Below, one piece after another: positions 5,717 through 12,139 of a stretch of 14,712 bases of DNA (its first letter is position 1; the number at the start of each line of letters is the position of its first letter). The translations under genes were made by a program, and so were the position numbers. The DNA comes from Pseudomonadota bacterium (lineage in GTDB: Bacteria; Pseudomonadota; Alphaproteobacteria; Acetobacterales; Acetobacteraceae), in NCBI GenBank assembly GCA_021845835.1, contig JAJZVE010000037.1, positions 1 to 14,712 on the forward strand, given 5' to 3'. The notes beneath the pieces are model-generated. The model was given only the letters and a program-made list of their open reading frames with translations, ran no database searches and was not told the DNA's origin.

Positions 5717-7465
5717 TTACTTCGTCTGCGGGCTGACATACGCCTGCGCGATCTGCCCCAGGAACGCCATGATCTGCTCCGGCGCCCCGAACAACTGCGC
5801 GGTCGGGCCTAGCCCGGCCGGCACGCCGGAGACATACGACCCGTTCAGGCGCTGCGCGTTGCCGACATGCACGTTGCGGAGCATGCCGCTCGCGCCGCTG
5901 TCCTGATAGACCGAACGGGGCAGCCCGCGCGACAGGCCGAGCGCCGTCACCGACCCTTCCGGCCGACCGCCGAACACGAAGCGGTGGCTGACGGAATCGA
6001 TGTAGAACTCCCACTCCGTGTTGTCGTCCTTGAATGGTTGGTAGTGGAACCGATCGCCGGGCAGGATGTCCGGGCGCAGCGGCAGCACCACCTGCGCCGA
6101 CGCCATCAACGGCTGCGGCTCCCACCACGACATCAGATGCGCGGTCAGCGTCGCCGTGGTGGCCTTGATATCGACCGCTGGGTTCTGCGCGGCCTTGCCG
6201 TCCGGCGACAGGTCCACCAGCCAGTAGAACGTGCCGATCTCCGGTTTGAACCCGTAGCGATGCACCGAAGCGACATCGACCCCGCCGCAATAGAAGAACA
6301 TGTAGGGGCCGAACGCGGTGTTGGTGTCACCCCAGCGCGGCAGCAGGTTGGTCGGGTTCAGCATGTAGAAATTGCGCGCGCCCGCCGACGAGAAAGAGAT
6401 GCTGGACTGGATGAACCCGCCCGGATGCGGACTGTGCGTGTCCAGTTCATTCCAGCGCGTCGCGTCAATGCCCGCGAGCGCGACCTGCTGGCTGGCCCCG
6501 CCGGTCGAAGTCAGCAGCGGCGCCGGGTTGACTCGCGCCACCACGACCGGCGACACTGGTTGCGCCCCCGGCAGCGACTGCATGGTGAAGGAAAAGCCGC
6601 CGGACACCGCCGCGTTCGAGAAATAGGCGCTCTTTGGTGCCGTGGTGACGAAGAACTCGTACCAGGGAAACGGGAAGATGCCGGCGAACTTGGCGGCCCA
6701 GGTGCCCTCCGCCGCCCAGAAGTTGTCACCCGCCGGGATGTAGACATGCGGGTAACTCTCGAACGACTGCGCCAGCGCGTCGCGCAGCAGCACCTGCCGC
6801 CCCTGGTAAGGGACGAACGTGTTCGCCATCAGGCTCTGCGGCCCGACCATCATGGTGTTGAGCCACGCACTGCCGACCTGCGCCGGGCCGCCGTTCTCGG
6901 GGTTGTTGCCACCGATCAGGCCCTGGCCGAGACTGACCGGCAGCGCGTTCGGCAGGTCGCCGAGATACGCGGCCTCCGCCGTACCGGCGACGAGGCCGGA
7001 AAACGCCTGCAGAAAATAATTGAAAGATGTGAAGAACCAGGTGAAGTCCTGGCCGCGGATCACCTGTGTGCGCTGCGCCTGCGACCCGCGCTCGGCGGTC
7101 AGCCATTGCTGCGATTCGGTGACTGAGGTGACGATGCCGGCCATGACGATCGCGGGTGCCGCGCCGCGCTGCATGCCGATCAGCACGAACGAGTTCGGGG
7201 TGACGATCTCGCTCCAGGTCGGCACCGATTCCGCGCCGTTCGGGCCGCCCGGCGCCAGGTCGATCTCGAACGTGCCGGGCGTGATGCCGCGCACGCTCTT
7301 GTCGGTGGCGAGTGAGAGGATCTGGCCGCCGGTCAGCACATATTTGCCGCCCTCGTACGGATAGACCTCGACGACGCAGGTCGGCGCCGCGAAGGTCGCG
7401 ATGGCCGGTGGCGCGAGCGAGGTCGCGGTGACGACGACTTCGGGGAGGCTGGCTTGTCCGGACAT
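5717..7465 (-). CDS. Baseplate/tail hub-like structural protein
   Basis: About 582 residues. ATG 7465 shares one base with the tape measure stop (TGATG); a GTG one codon earlier (7468) is an equal alternative. The N-terminal domain (~30-140: VEVYPYEGGKYVLTGG ... GTFEIDLAPGG ... FVLIGMQRG ... VMAGIVTSV) is beta-rich and has the layout of tail hub proteins that first define an axis and then a correction function. The C-terminal part (QVVLPLRPDILPGDRFHYQPF ... WEFYIDSVSHRFVFGG ... VTALGLSRGLP) resembles the hub/late-control family segment in which a PGD turn precedes a field converting to local coordinates. Position directly after the tape measure gene supports a hub that closes the tail tube. 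The middle ~250 residues, rich in aromatics, are not assigned and may carry an inserted domain. It ends three bases from the convergent plus-strand gene, with no visible terminator. Confidence 0.72.
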   Translation of the reverse strand: MSGQASLPEVVVTATSLAPPAIATFAAPTCVVEVYPYEGGKYVLTGGQILSLATDKSVRGITPGTFEIDLAPGGPNGAESVPTWSEIVTPNSFVLIGMQRGAAPAIVMAGIVTSVTESQQWLTAERGSQAQRTQVIRGQDFTWFFTSFNYFLQAFSGLVAGTAEAAYLGDLPNALPVSLGQGLIGGNNPENGGPAQVGSAWLNTMMVGPQSLMANTFVPYQGRQVLLRDALAQSFESYPHVYIPAGDNFWAAEGTWAAKFAGIFPFPWYEFFVTTAPKSAYFSNAAVSGGFSFTMQSLPGAQPVSPVVVARVNPAPLLTSTGGASQQVALAGIDATRWNELDTHSPHPGGFIQSSISFSSAGARNFYMLNPTNLLPRWGDTNTAFGPYMFFYCGGVDVASVHRYGFKPEIGTFYWLVDLSPDGKAAQNPAVDIKATTATLTAHLMSWWEPQPLMASAQVVLPLRPDILPGDRFHYQPFKDDNTEWEFYIDSVSHRFVFGGRPEGSVTALGLSRGLPRSVYQDSGASGMLRNVHVGNAQRLNGSYVSGVPAGLGPTAQLFGAPEQIMAFLGQIAQAYVSPQTK

Positions 7466-9879
7466 CACATACCGCCCGCAGCGTACGGGCTACTCATCGC
7501 CTGCCCCGCCAGCGATCGGCTGACGCGCCGGAGATGCTCCGCAAAACTGTCCAGGGCGCTATTTACGCTAGCGACGTGTTTTCCGATTTCCTCGTAGTCC
7601 AATCTGCCCGCCGAAATATCGTTGTTCTCCGGCGCCGCCTTGTTCTGATTTTCCTTCAGGATCGGCGCCATGCCGGCTTCTTCCTCGCCCTCCAGACCGA
7701 GCCGCATCAAGTTGCTGAACTTGTTCCGGCTTCCCGGCGACAGCGGCGCGTTGCTGCGGGCGCCCTTGTTGTAGAGCCGGTACGCCTCGACCGCGTTGCC
7801 GCCGGCCTGCCGCAGATTGCCGAGATAGTGCGCGGCGCCGCCTTCGATGCTCTCCTGCTCGGTGCGCGGCGTGCCGTCCAGCCAGTGCATGACGTTGGCC
7901 GGGTTCTTCATGCCCTTCGTGTCGGTGCCGCCGGAGGATTCCATCCCCAGCACGGCGCCGAGCAGAACCGGGTTCATGCCCTGCCGCTTGGCCGCCGCCA
8001 GCATGCCGGGGATCAGGTCGGGCCGCACGCCCTGCGCGCGCAGCCCGGCGGCGTAGGCAGCCTCCTGACCCGCCACGTAGGGTGACGCACCGGCGATGCC
8101 AGCGCCGTTCTGGTAATTCAGCAGTGGCAGCGCCGAGTGCTGCAAGGCAAGCCCGGCCGCCGCCGCCGGGCGCGCGAGTTCCGGTTGACCGTTGATGATC
8201 GCCTGGCTGAACGGACTTCCTTCAACGATCGCGTACTGCGCGGTCTGGTTGCCGTTGATCAGGTCAGCCGTGTATTTGGCCGCCAGCGTCGTGTTGCCTG
8301 CCTGCACCGACTTCGTCAGCACGTCGATCAGCGCGCCACCGCCGGGGTTGTCGCGCAGGAACGTGGCGTACGACCCGGCGCCCATCGTGCGCTCCATGAA
8401 CGCCTTGACGCCGCCTCGGGTGCGGAAATGCCGCATCGCGAACTGACCGTAGATCATGGTGTGCAGCGGGTCGGACCCGACCGAGGCGTTGGCCGACTGC
8501 AACCCGGCCGCGACGCTCATACCCATTTCGCCGCTGCGCGCGGAGGGTGAGTTGCCGAAATGGAACAGGAAATCGGCGAGGCCCTGCGTGTTGATCACGC
8601 CGGCGCCGTTGCGCGACATCATGGCGACGCCGGCGTCGATCGAGCGCAGCACGTCGGCCTTGTTCATGCCGCGGGCGGTGGCGTTGGCGAAGATGTCGGA
8701 CAGCGCGCCGGCGTGCTGGGTGATGGCGTCGCCGTTGGCGCCGACCAGCCCGAGGCTGCCCATCAGGCGCATATGCGCCGAGGTGTCCACGCCGCCCATG
8801 AACGGCAGATACTCCATGCCGGTGAGCGCCTTGCCCACGCCGGCCATGTTCCCCCCGGTCGGCGACACGCCGAACCCCTGGATCAGTTTCAGCGCGCCGA
8901 GCGAGGAGTAGCCGGCGTTGGCCGCCCATTCGGCCGGGCTGAGACCGGGCTTCAGCGTGTCGTAGAGGCCAGCGCCGCCGAAGCCACCGGAGCGCGCGGC
9001 GGCGAACACGCCGCGCCGGAAATCGATGTAGGGCATCGACGCGCCGACCGCGCTGCTCTCCAGGCCGAGCAGGGTCTGCGGCGCGGTGACGACCTCCTTG
9101 ATGACCTCGCCGGCGATGTAGGCGCCGACGCCGACGCCCAGCATCCGGCCGAGGCCGCCCGCCGCGCGGGGGAACCCGAAGCCGCCGAGCAGCGGGACCG
9201 GGCCGTGGCCGCCGCCTCCACCACCTGCTCCGCCGCCTCCACCACCTGCTCCGCCGGCCCCCGCCGCCGGTGACATAGGCACCGGCAGCATGCGGTTCTC
9301 GTCCCAGGCCCGTTGGTACTGACCGGGATAGCCGAATACCTGCACGCCGGCGTTCGCGGCGTGCGCCGCGTCGTATTGCCCCGGTCGCCCGAACACCCGA
9401 CGGTGTTTCTGGTCCCGTTCGCGGTTTTCTGCCTCTGCGTTCTGCCGGTCCAGCGAAATCGTTCGTTGACGCTCGGTGGCCTCCCGCTCAATCGTGGTCC
9501 GCCGGATACGTTCGACGTGCATCCGTCCCGCGAGTTCGTCGCTCAGCAGGTTGGTTTCAACACGGATGTAGCGGCTGTTCGACTCGCGCTGCTGATTGAA
9601 AAAATCGTCCTGCAACCTGCGAACGGTGTGGAACCCGCGGATACTGTCGGCGAGTTGCGCCCGCATCTGCCTGTCGGCTGCATAGCGGTCGCGGTTCTCG
9701 TAATTCGCTTCGCTGTACGCTTGCTGGAACCGCAGGTCGCGATCTCGGTTCTCGTAACCCGCCTCGCGGTAGGTCTTGTTGTACGCGAGATCGACGTTGC
9801 GGTTTTCGTAATTGGCTTGCTGGTAAACCTTCGCCGCGGCCGGTGGAATCGCGCGCCCGGAGATGGTGATCTTAGGCAT
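7465..9879 (-). CDS. Tail tape measure protein with C-terminal lytic transglycosylase-like domain
   Basis: This is the longest gene of the window (804 residues), placed after the chaperones and before the hub. ATG 9879 has GGAGGG eight bases upstream and overlaps the chaperone stop by eight bases. Residues 1-160 are highly charged helix and include three 18-residue repeats (19-72). Residues 204-226 are a Gly-rich linker. Residues ~230-265 are hydrophobic (MLGVGVGAYIAGEVI) and could enter a membrane. Residues ~270-600 are Ala/Gly-rich. Residues ~622-708 (LIPGMLAAAKRQGMNPVLLGAVLGMESSGG ... AHYLGNLRQAGGNAVEAYRLYNKG) match an SLT lysozyme-like fold with Glu647 as likely catalytic acid. Tape measure proteins set tail length; at the known ~0.15 nm per residue the tail would be near 120 nm at most. 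The wall-cleaving domain would help DNA entry. Confidence 0.88.
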   Translation of the reverse strand: MPKITISGRAIPPAAAKVYQQANYENRNVDLAYNKTYREAGYENRDRDLRFQQAYSEANYENRDRYAADRQMRAQLADSIRGFHTVRRLQDDFFNQQRESNSRYIRVETNLLSDELAGRMHVERIRRTTIEREATERQRTISLDRQNAEAENRERDQKHRRVFGRPGQYDAAHAANAGVQVFGYPGQYQRAWDENRMLPVPMSPAAGAGGAGGGGGGAGGGGGGHGPVPLLGGFGFPRAAGGLGRMLGVGVGAYIAGEVIKEVVTAPQTLLGLESSAVGASMPYIDFRRGVFAAARSGGFGGAGLYDTLKPGLSPAEWAANAGYSSLGALKLIQGFGVSPTGGNMAGVGKALTGMEYLPFMGGVDTSAHMRLMGSLGLVGANGDAITQHAGALSDIFANATARGMNKADVLRSIDAGVAMMSRNGAGVINTQGLADFLFHFGNSPSARSGEMGMSVAAGLQSANASVGSDPLHTMIYGQFAMRHFRTRGGVKAFMERTMGAGSYATFLRDNPGGGALIDVLTKSVQAGNTTLAAKYTADLINGNQTAQYAIVEGSPFSQAIINGQPELARPAAAAGLALQHSALPLLNYQNGAGIAGASPYVAGQEAAYAAGLRAQGVRPDLIPGMLAAAKRQGMNPVLLGAVLGMESSGGTDTKGMKNPANVMHWLDGTPRTEQESIEGGAAHYLGNLRQAGGNAVEAYRLYNKGARSNAPLSPGSRNKFSNLMRLGLEGEEEAGMAPILKENQNKAAPENNDISAGRLDYEEIGKHVASVNSALDSFAEHLRRVSRSLAGQAMSSPYAAGGM
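9211..9252 (-). repeat. Perfect 21-base tandem duplication in the tape measure Gly linker
   Basis: Two identical 21-base units (9211-9231 and 9232-9252) encode a doubled AGGGGGG heptapeptide. Identity at DNA level shows a recent duplication, which keeps the frame because 21 is a multiple of three. Confidence 0.85.
9664..9825 (-). repeat. Three 18-residue coiled-coil repeats at the tape measure N-terminus
   Basis: Residues 19-36, 37-54 and 55-72 each begin with Tyr and share the core Y-x-x-A-N/G-YENR, with charged heptad-like remainders. An 18-residue spacing is five helical turns, which would put the Tyr and Asn-Arg positions on one helix face. Confidence 0.75.
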
Positions 9880-10585
9880 CCTTCCGGCCCTCCGGCGCCC
9901 GCGTGCGAATCCCCGGTTTCAGGCCGCCCTGACCGCCGCGCCGCGCCCGCCACCGCGCCACCGCGTCGAAGGCGATCCCCGACAGCGACTGCGCCAGCGA
10001 CCGCCCGGTCAGCGCCGAGGCCCAGGCCGCGCGCACGGCGGCGTTGTGCGACCCGTCGCTCGCCACGCCCTCGCGCTCGAAACGGAACTCGCGCGGGTTG
10101 TCCAGCGCCTCCATCTCCAGCACGAAATCCAGTTCGGCCGGGTTGTAGTCGATCAGCGCCTTGCCGAACGGATTCTTGTGGCCCTGGATCTTAGCTGCCT
10201 GCCACAGTTTCCGCGCCAGCAGCGTTGTCGTCGGCAGCCCGGTCTTAGCAAGGGACGCGTACGCTTCGTAAAAGGCATCACCGACTTTGCAAACCGTAGA
10301 CGCTTTTCCAGTGGCGAACGCGGCGAAATCTACGGCGCCCGTCGTAGTGAAAGGCCATGTAACGTCGCTGTCTACAAGATACAACTCCAATATAGCGCAG
10401 CATCTTGCAAAATACAAAGCGCGGCCGTCTAGCGCGTTAACATCAACTGGCGTGCCGCCAATCGCGCGACGAATTACGCTTTTAACGCGGGTGTCTACTT
10501 CCGAGTCAAATCGGATTGAAGGAATACGGAACGCGTACGTGGCGCCATCGACGTACACCTCTAGTTGGTCGCGGAGGATATCCAC
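9872..10585 (-). CDS. Tail assembly chaperone, chimeric G'-T form (237 aa)
   Basis: GTG 10585 (upstream GGTGGG) opens MDILRDQLEVYVDG. Residues 1-112 are a paralogue of the chaperone at 11184-11576: FRIPSIRFD against FRVPSIKFD, NALDG against LDALDG, AILELYL against ALLELYL, VGDAFYEAY against VGGAFRDAF. Residues ~113-237 have no counterpart there and fill the place of the T extension (WQAAKIQGHKNPFGKALIDYNPAELDFVLEMEALDNP ... basic end). In tailed phages the longer chaperone (GT) binds tape measure and tube subunits, and this gene overlaps the tape measure start by eight bases. The G-like part is ~50-55% GC and the T-like part ~65%, so the gene looks spliced. Without a start at 10585 the frame stays open far upstream, antisense to the endonuclease, which is not taken as coding. 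Confidence 0.72.
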   Translation of the reverse strand: MDILRDQLEVYVDGATYAFRIPSIRFDSEVDTRVKSVIRRAIGGTPVDVNALDGRALYFARCCAILELYLVDSDVTWPFTTTGAVDFAAFATGKASTVCKVGDAFYEAYASLAKTGLPTTTLLARKLWQAAKIQGHKNPFGKALIDYNPAELDFVLEMEALDNPREFRFEREGVASDGSHNAAVRAAWASALTGRSLAQSLSGIAFDAVARWRARRGGQGGLKPGIRTRAPEGRKDA

Positions 10586-11190
10586 CGTACACCCACCGTT
10601 GACGCACCCAAGTGTGTGGTGCAATATGATCGCATGAAAAACAAACCACTCCCGGATGTCAACTACTTGCACCTTTGTTTTGCTTACGATGCACAGTCCG
10701 GGAACCTGGTGTGGCGTAGCCGCCCTCTCCGTCACTTTGCGTCGAAAAAAGTCGGACTCGGCTGGAACACCAAATATGCAGATCGCATTGCCGGGCACGT
10801 TGACCACAGCACAGGGTACAAAAAAGTCATATTGAACGGTGTTAAATACAGCCAGTCGCGTATTATATTTAAAATGCAGCGCGGTTACGATCCAGATTAC
10901 GTAGACCATCGCAATACTAACCGGAGAGACAATACACCCGCAAATATACGTAATTGCACCAAAGCGCAAAATAACTACAACCGCCGCGCCAGTTCGCTTA
11001 GCAACACCGGGGTAAAAGGGTGCCACTGGAACAAAAAAGCCGGCAAATTCAAGGCAGAAATAACCAAAGACGGCAGCAAACACTACCTGGGTTTGTTTGA
11101 CGCCATAGAGGACGCAAAAGCGGCTTATTACGCCGCCGCTCAGCGCCTCTTTGGAGAATTTGCTCCGCTGCCGCGCAGTGTTACTAACTG
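10250..11190. mobile_element. Low-GC imported tract: HNH endonuclease plus foreign chaperone G domain
   Basis: Hand counts give ~52% GC in line 10261-10320, ~47-55% to 10560, and ~37-42% over 10861-10980, against ~67% in 10201-10260 and ~70% in 11221-11280. The left break falls near the G/T junction of the chimeric chaperone; the right break coincides with the stop codons of the endonuclease and of chaperone G. No terminal repeats or transposase are seen. The tract is best read as a homing endonuclease with co-converted flanking DNA (inference). Confidence 0.5.
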
Positions 11191-11191
11191 A
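10634..11191 (+). CDS. HNH homing-type endonuclease with C-terminal AP2 domain
   Basis: A 185-residue protein in the opposite direction to the tail operon. The N-terminus (LHLCFAYDAQSGNLVWRSR) is the usual lead-in of phage HNH/AP2 enzymes, followed by AGHVDHSTGYKKVILNGVKY. The HNH core is YVDHRNTNRRDNTPANIRNCTKAQNNYN (Asp91-His92, Asn100, Asn104, Asn113/114). The first basic/His position before RIIF is Ser75, not His, so full activity is uncertain. Residues ~124-176 form the AP2 DNA-binding domain (NTGVKGCHWNKKAGKFKAEI ... HYLGLFDAIEDAKAAYYAAAQRLFGEFA). Such enzymes cut an endonuclease-free allele and spread by repair. ATG 10634 lacks a strong ribosome site. TTGACG (10599-10604) with CAATAT (10622-10627) is a possible promoter that would place +1 at or near the ATG. 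It starts 48 bases from the divergent G'-T gene and overlaps chaperone G by eight bases tail to tail. Confidence 0.9.
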   Translation: MKNKPLPDVNYLHLCFAYDAQSGNLVWRSRPLRHFASKKVGLGWNTKYADRIAGHVDHSTGYKKVILNGVKYSQSRIIFKMQRGYDPDYVDHRNTNRRDNTPANIRNCTKAQNNYNRRASSLSNTGVKGCHWNKKAGKFKAEITKDGSKHYLGLFDAIEDAKAAYYAAAQRLFGEFAPLPRSVTN

Positions 11192-11576
11192 CAGGACTAT
11201 CTTCCGCAGCCTCGCCGCGAAATCGCTCGAAGGCGTCGCGGAAGGCGCCTCCGACCTCCCACACCAGCGCGCTCGCCTTGAGCGGGAACTTCTCGTGATC
11301 GACGACCGGTTTGCCGCCGGCGCCGGCCGACCAGCACCACGCCGGCCCGGCCTTGAGGTAGAGTTCCAGCAGCGCGCAGTTGAAGGCGAAGGCGGCGGCC
11401 ATGCCGTCCAGCGCGTCGAGGTTGCCGCGGCCCTCCGGGTCGGCCTTGCGGCGGATCGCCGCCGCGCGGTAGCCGACCTCGATGTCGAACTTGATCGACG
11501 GGACGCGGAAGACGTAGTCCTCACCGCGGACGTTGACGGTGATCTCGTCCTGCAGGACATCGCCGGAACCGGACAT
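11184..11576 (-). CDS. Tail assembly chaperone, short G form (130 aa)
   Basis: It lies just downstream of the tail tube gene, as G-type chaperones do. The sequence opens with a beta-hairpin (DEITVNVRGEDYVFRVPSIKFDIEVGYRAAAIRRKA) and continues with a helical part (LDALDGMAAAFAFNCALLELYLKAGP). It ends at TAG 11184 after EAAEDSPVS. The size and fold pattern suit G-like chaperones that coat the tape measure. A typical X-XXY-YYZ slippery site is not visible near its end, and the frame reached by -1 slippage was not followed. The G'-T gene lies in the +1 frame relative to this one and is separated from it by the endonuclease. GC is high, like the rest of the tail operon, so this copy is probably the native one. 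Confidence 0.78.
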   Translation of the reverse strand: MSGSGDVLQDEITVNVRGEDYVFRVPSIKFDIEVGYRAAAIRRKADPEGRGNLDALDGMAAAFAFNCALLELYLKAGPAWCWSAGAGGKPVVDHEKFPLKASALVWEVGGAFRDAFERFRGEAAEDSPVS

Positions 11577-11595
11577 GCGCTAGTCTTTCGTGTTG

Positions 11596-12123
11596 CTACG
11601 GGGAGATGCCGAGCGTGTTGGCGACCGTGCTGACCGCCGACGAGGCCACCGCCAGCGCGTTCTCGCCGGTGTCCATGATCGAGTTGCCGCTCGGGTCGAG
11701 CACGTCCATCGCCAGGAACGAGTAGCTGTCCCGCACGATCGCGTTGGCCGGCACGTTCTGGCTGAAGTTCGAGCACTTGCAGCCGACATAGGCGAACAGC
11801 GTCTGCTGCGCGTTCAGCCCGTCGAGCAGGTAGATGTCGAACTGGTTGCCGGCGAGCAGGTAGTTCAGGTTCTGGCCGCCGGCGAGCATCTTCAGCCCGT
11901 TCTCGGTCAGCGCGAAACTGTCCAGCGTGATGCTTGGCGACATGCGCAGTTGCTGGACTTCCTGCGGCTTGCTGGAGCCGATGCCGTAAAGCTGCTCGGC
12001 GCCCATCGGCAGCGCGAGGCCGACCGTCTGCGCGAAGGCGACGGTGGTGTCGCCGATCGCCACCGCGACGGTGTTGCCCGACCGGGCCTGGGAAGCGGTC
12101 GCCTGTGCGGAGAAACCGGGCAT
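11596..12123 (-). CDS. Major tail tube protein
   Basis: 175 residues, directly after the sheath gene, as in most contractile-tail phages. ATG 12123 has GGAGG (12133-12137) nine bases upstream. The protein is beta-rich with alternating hydrophobic strands (NTVAVAIGDTTVAFAQTVGLALPMGAEQLYGIG, SPSITLDSFALTE, FDIYLLDGLNAQQTLFAYVGCKC, DSYSFLAMDVLDPSGNSIMDTGENALAV). Tube proteins stack as hexameric rings inside the sheath. The assignment rests on position, size and strand pattern; I see no signature that names a specific family. Confidence 0.72.
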   Translation of the reverse strand: MPGFSAQATASQARSGNTVAVAIGDTTVAFAQTVGLALPMGAEQLYGIGSSKPQEVQQLRMSPSITLDSFALTENGLKMLAGGQNLNYLLAGNQFDIYLLDGLNAQQTLFAYVGCKCSNFSQNVPANAIVRDSYSFLAMDVLDPSGNSIMDTGENALAVASSAVSTVANTLGISP

Positions 12124-12139
12124 GTGCTGTGTCCTCCGC

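Noticed and set aside
5867..7126. Long plus-strand open frame of 419 codons opposite the hub gene
   Set aside because: Arg/His/Gln/Ala-rich shadow with no recognisable motif, while the minus strand has a coherent hub protein joined to the tape measure by a TGATG overlap.
9872..11776. A 634-codon open frame on the minus strand from the tube gene region through the endonuclease antisense into G'-T
   Set aside because: It is open only because the endonuclease happens to lack TTA, CTA and TCA codons in the exactly complementary register. Its first part is a shadow of the tube and chaperone G genes. Only 9872-10585 has chaperone similarity.
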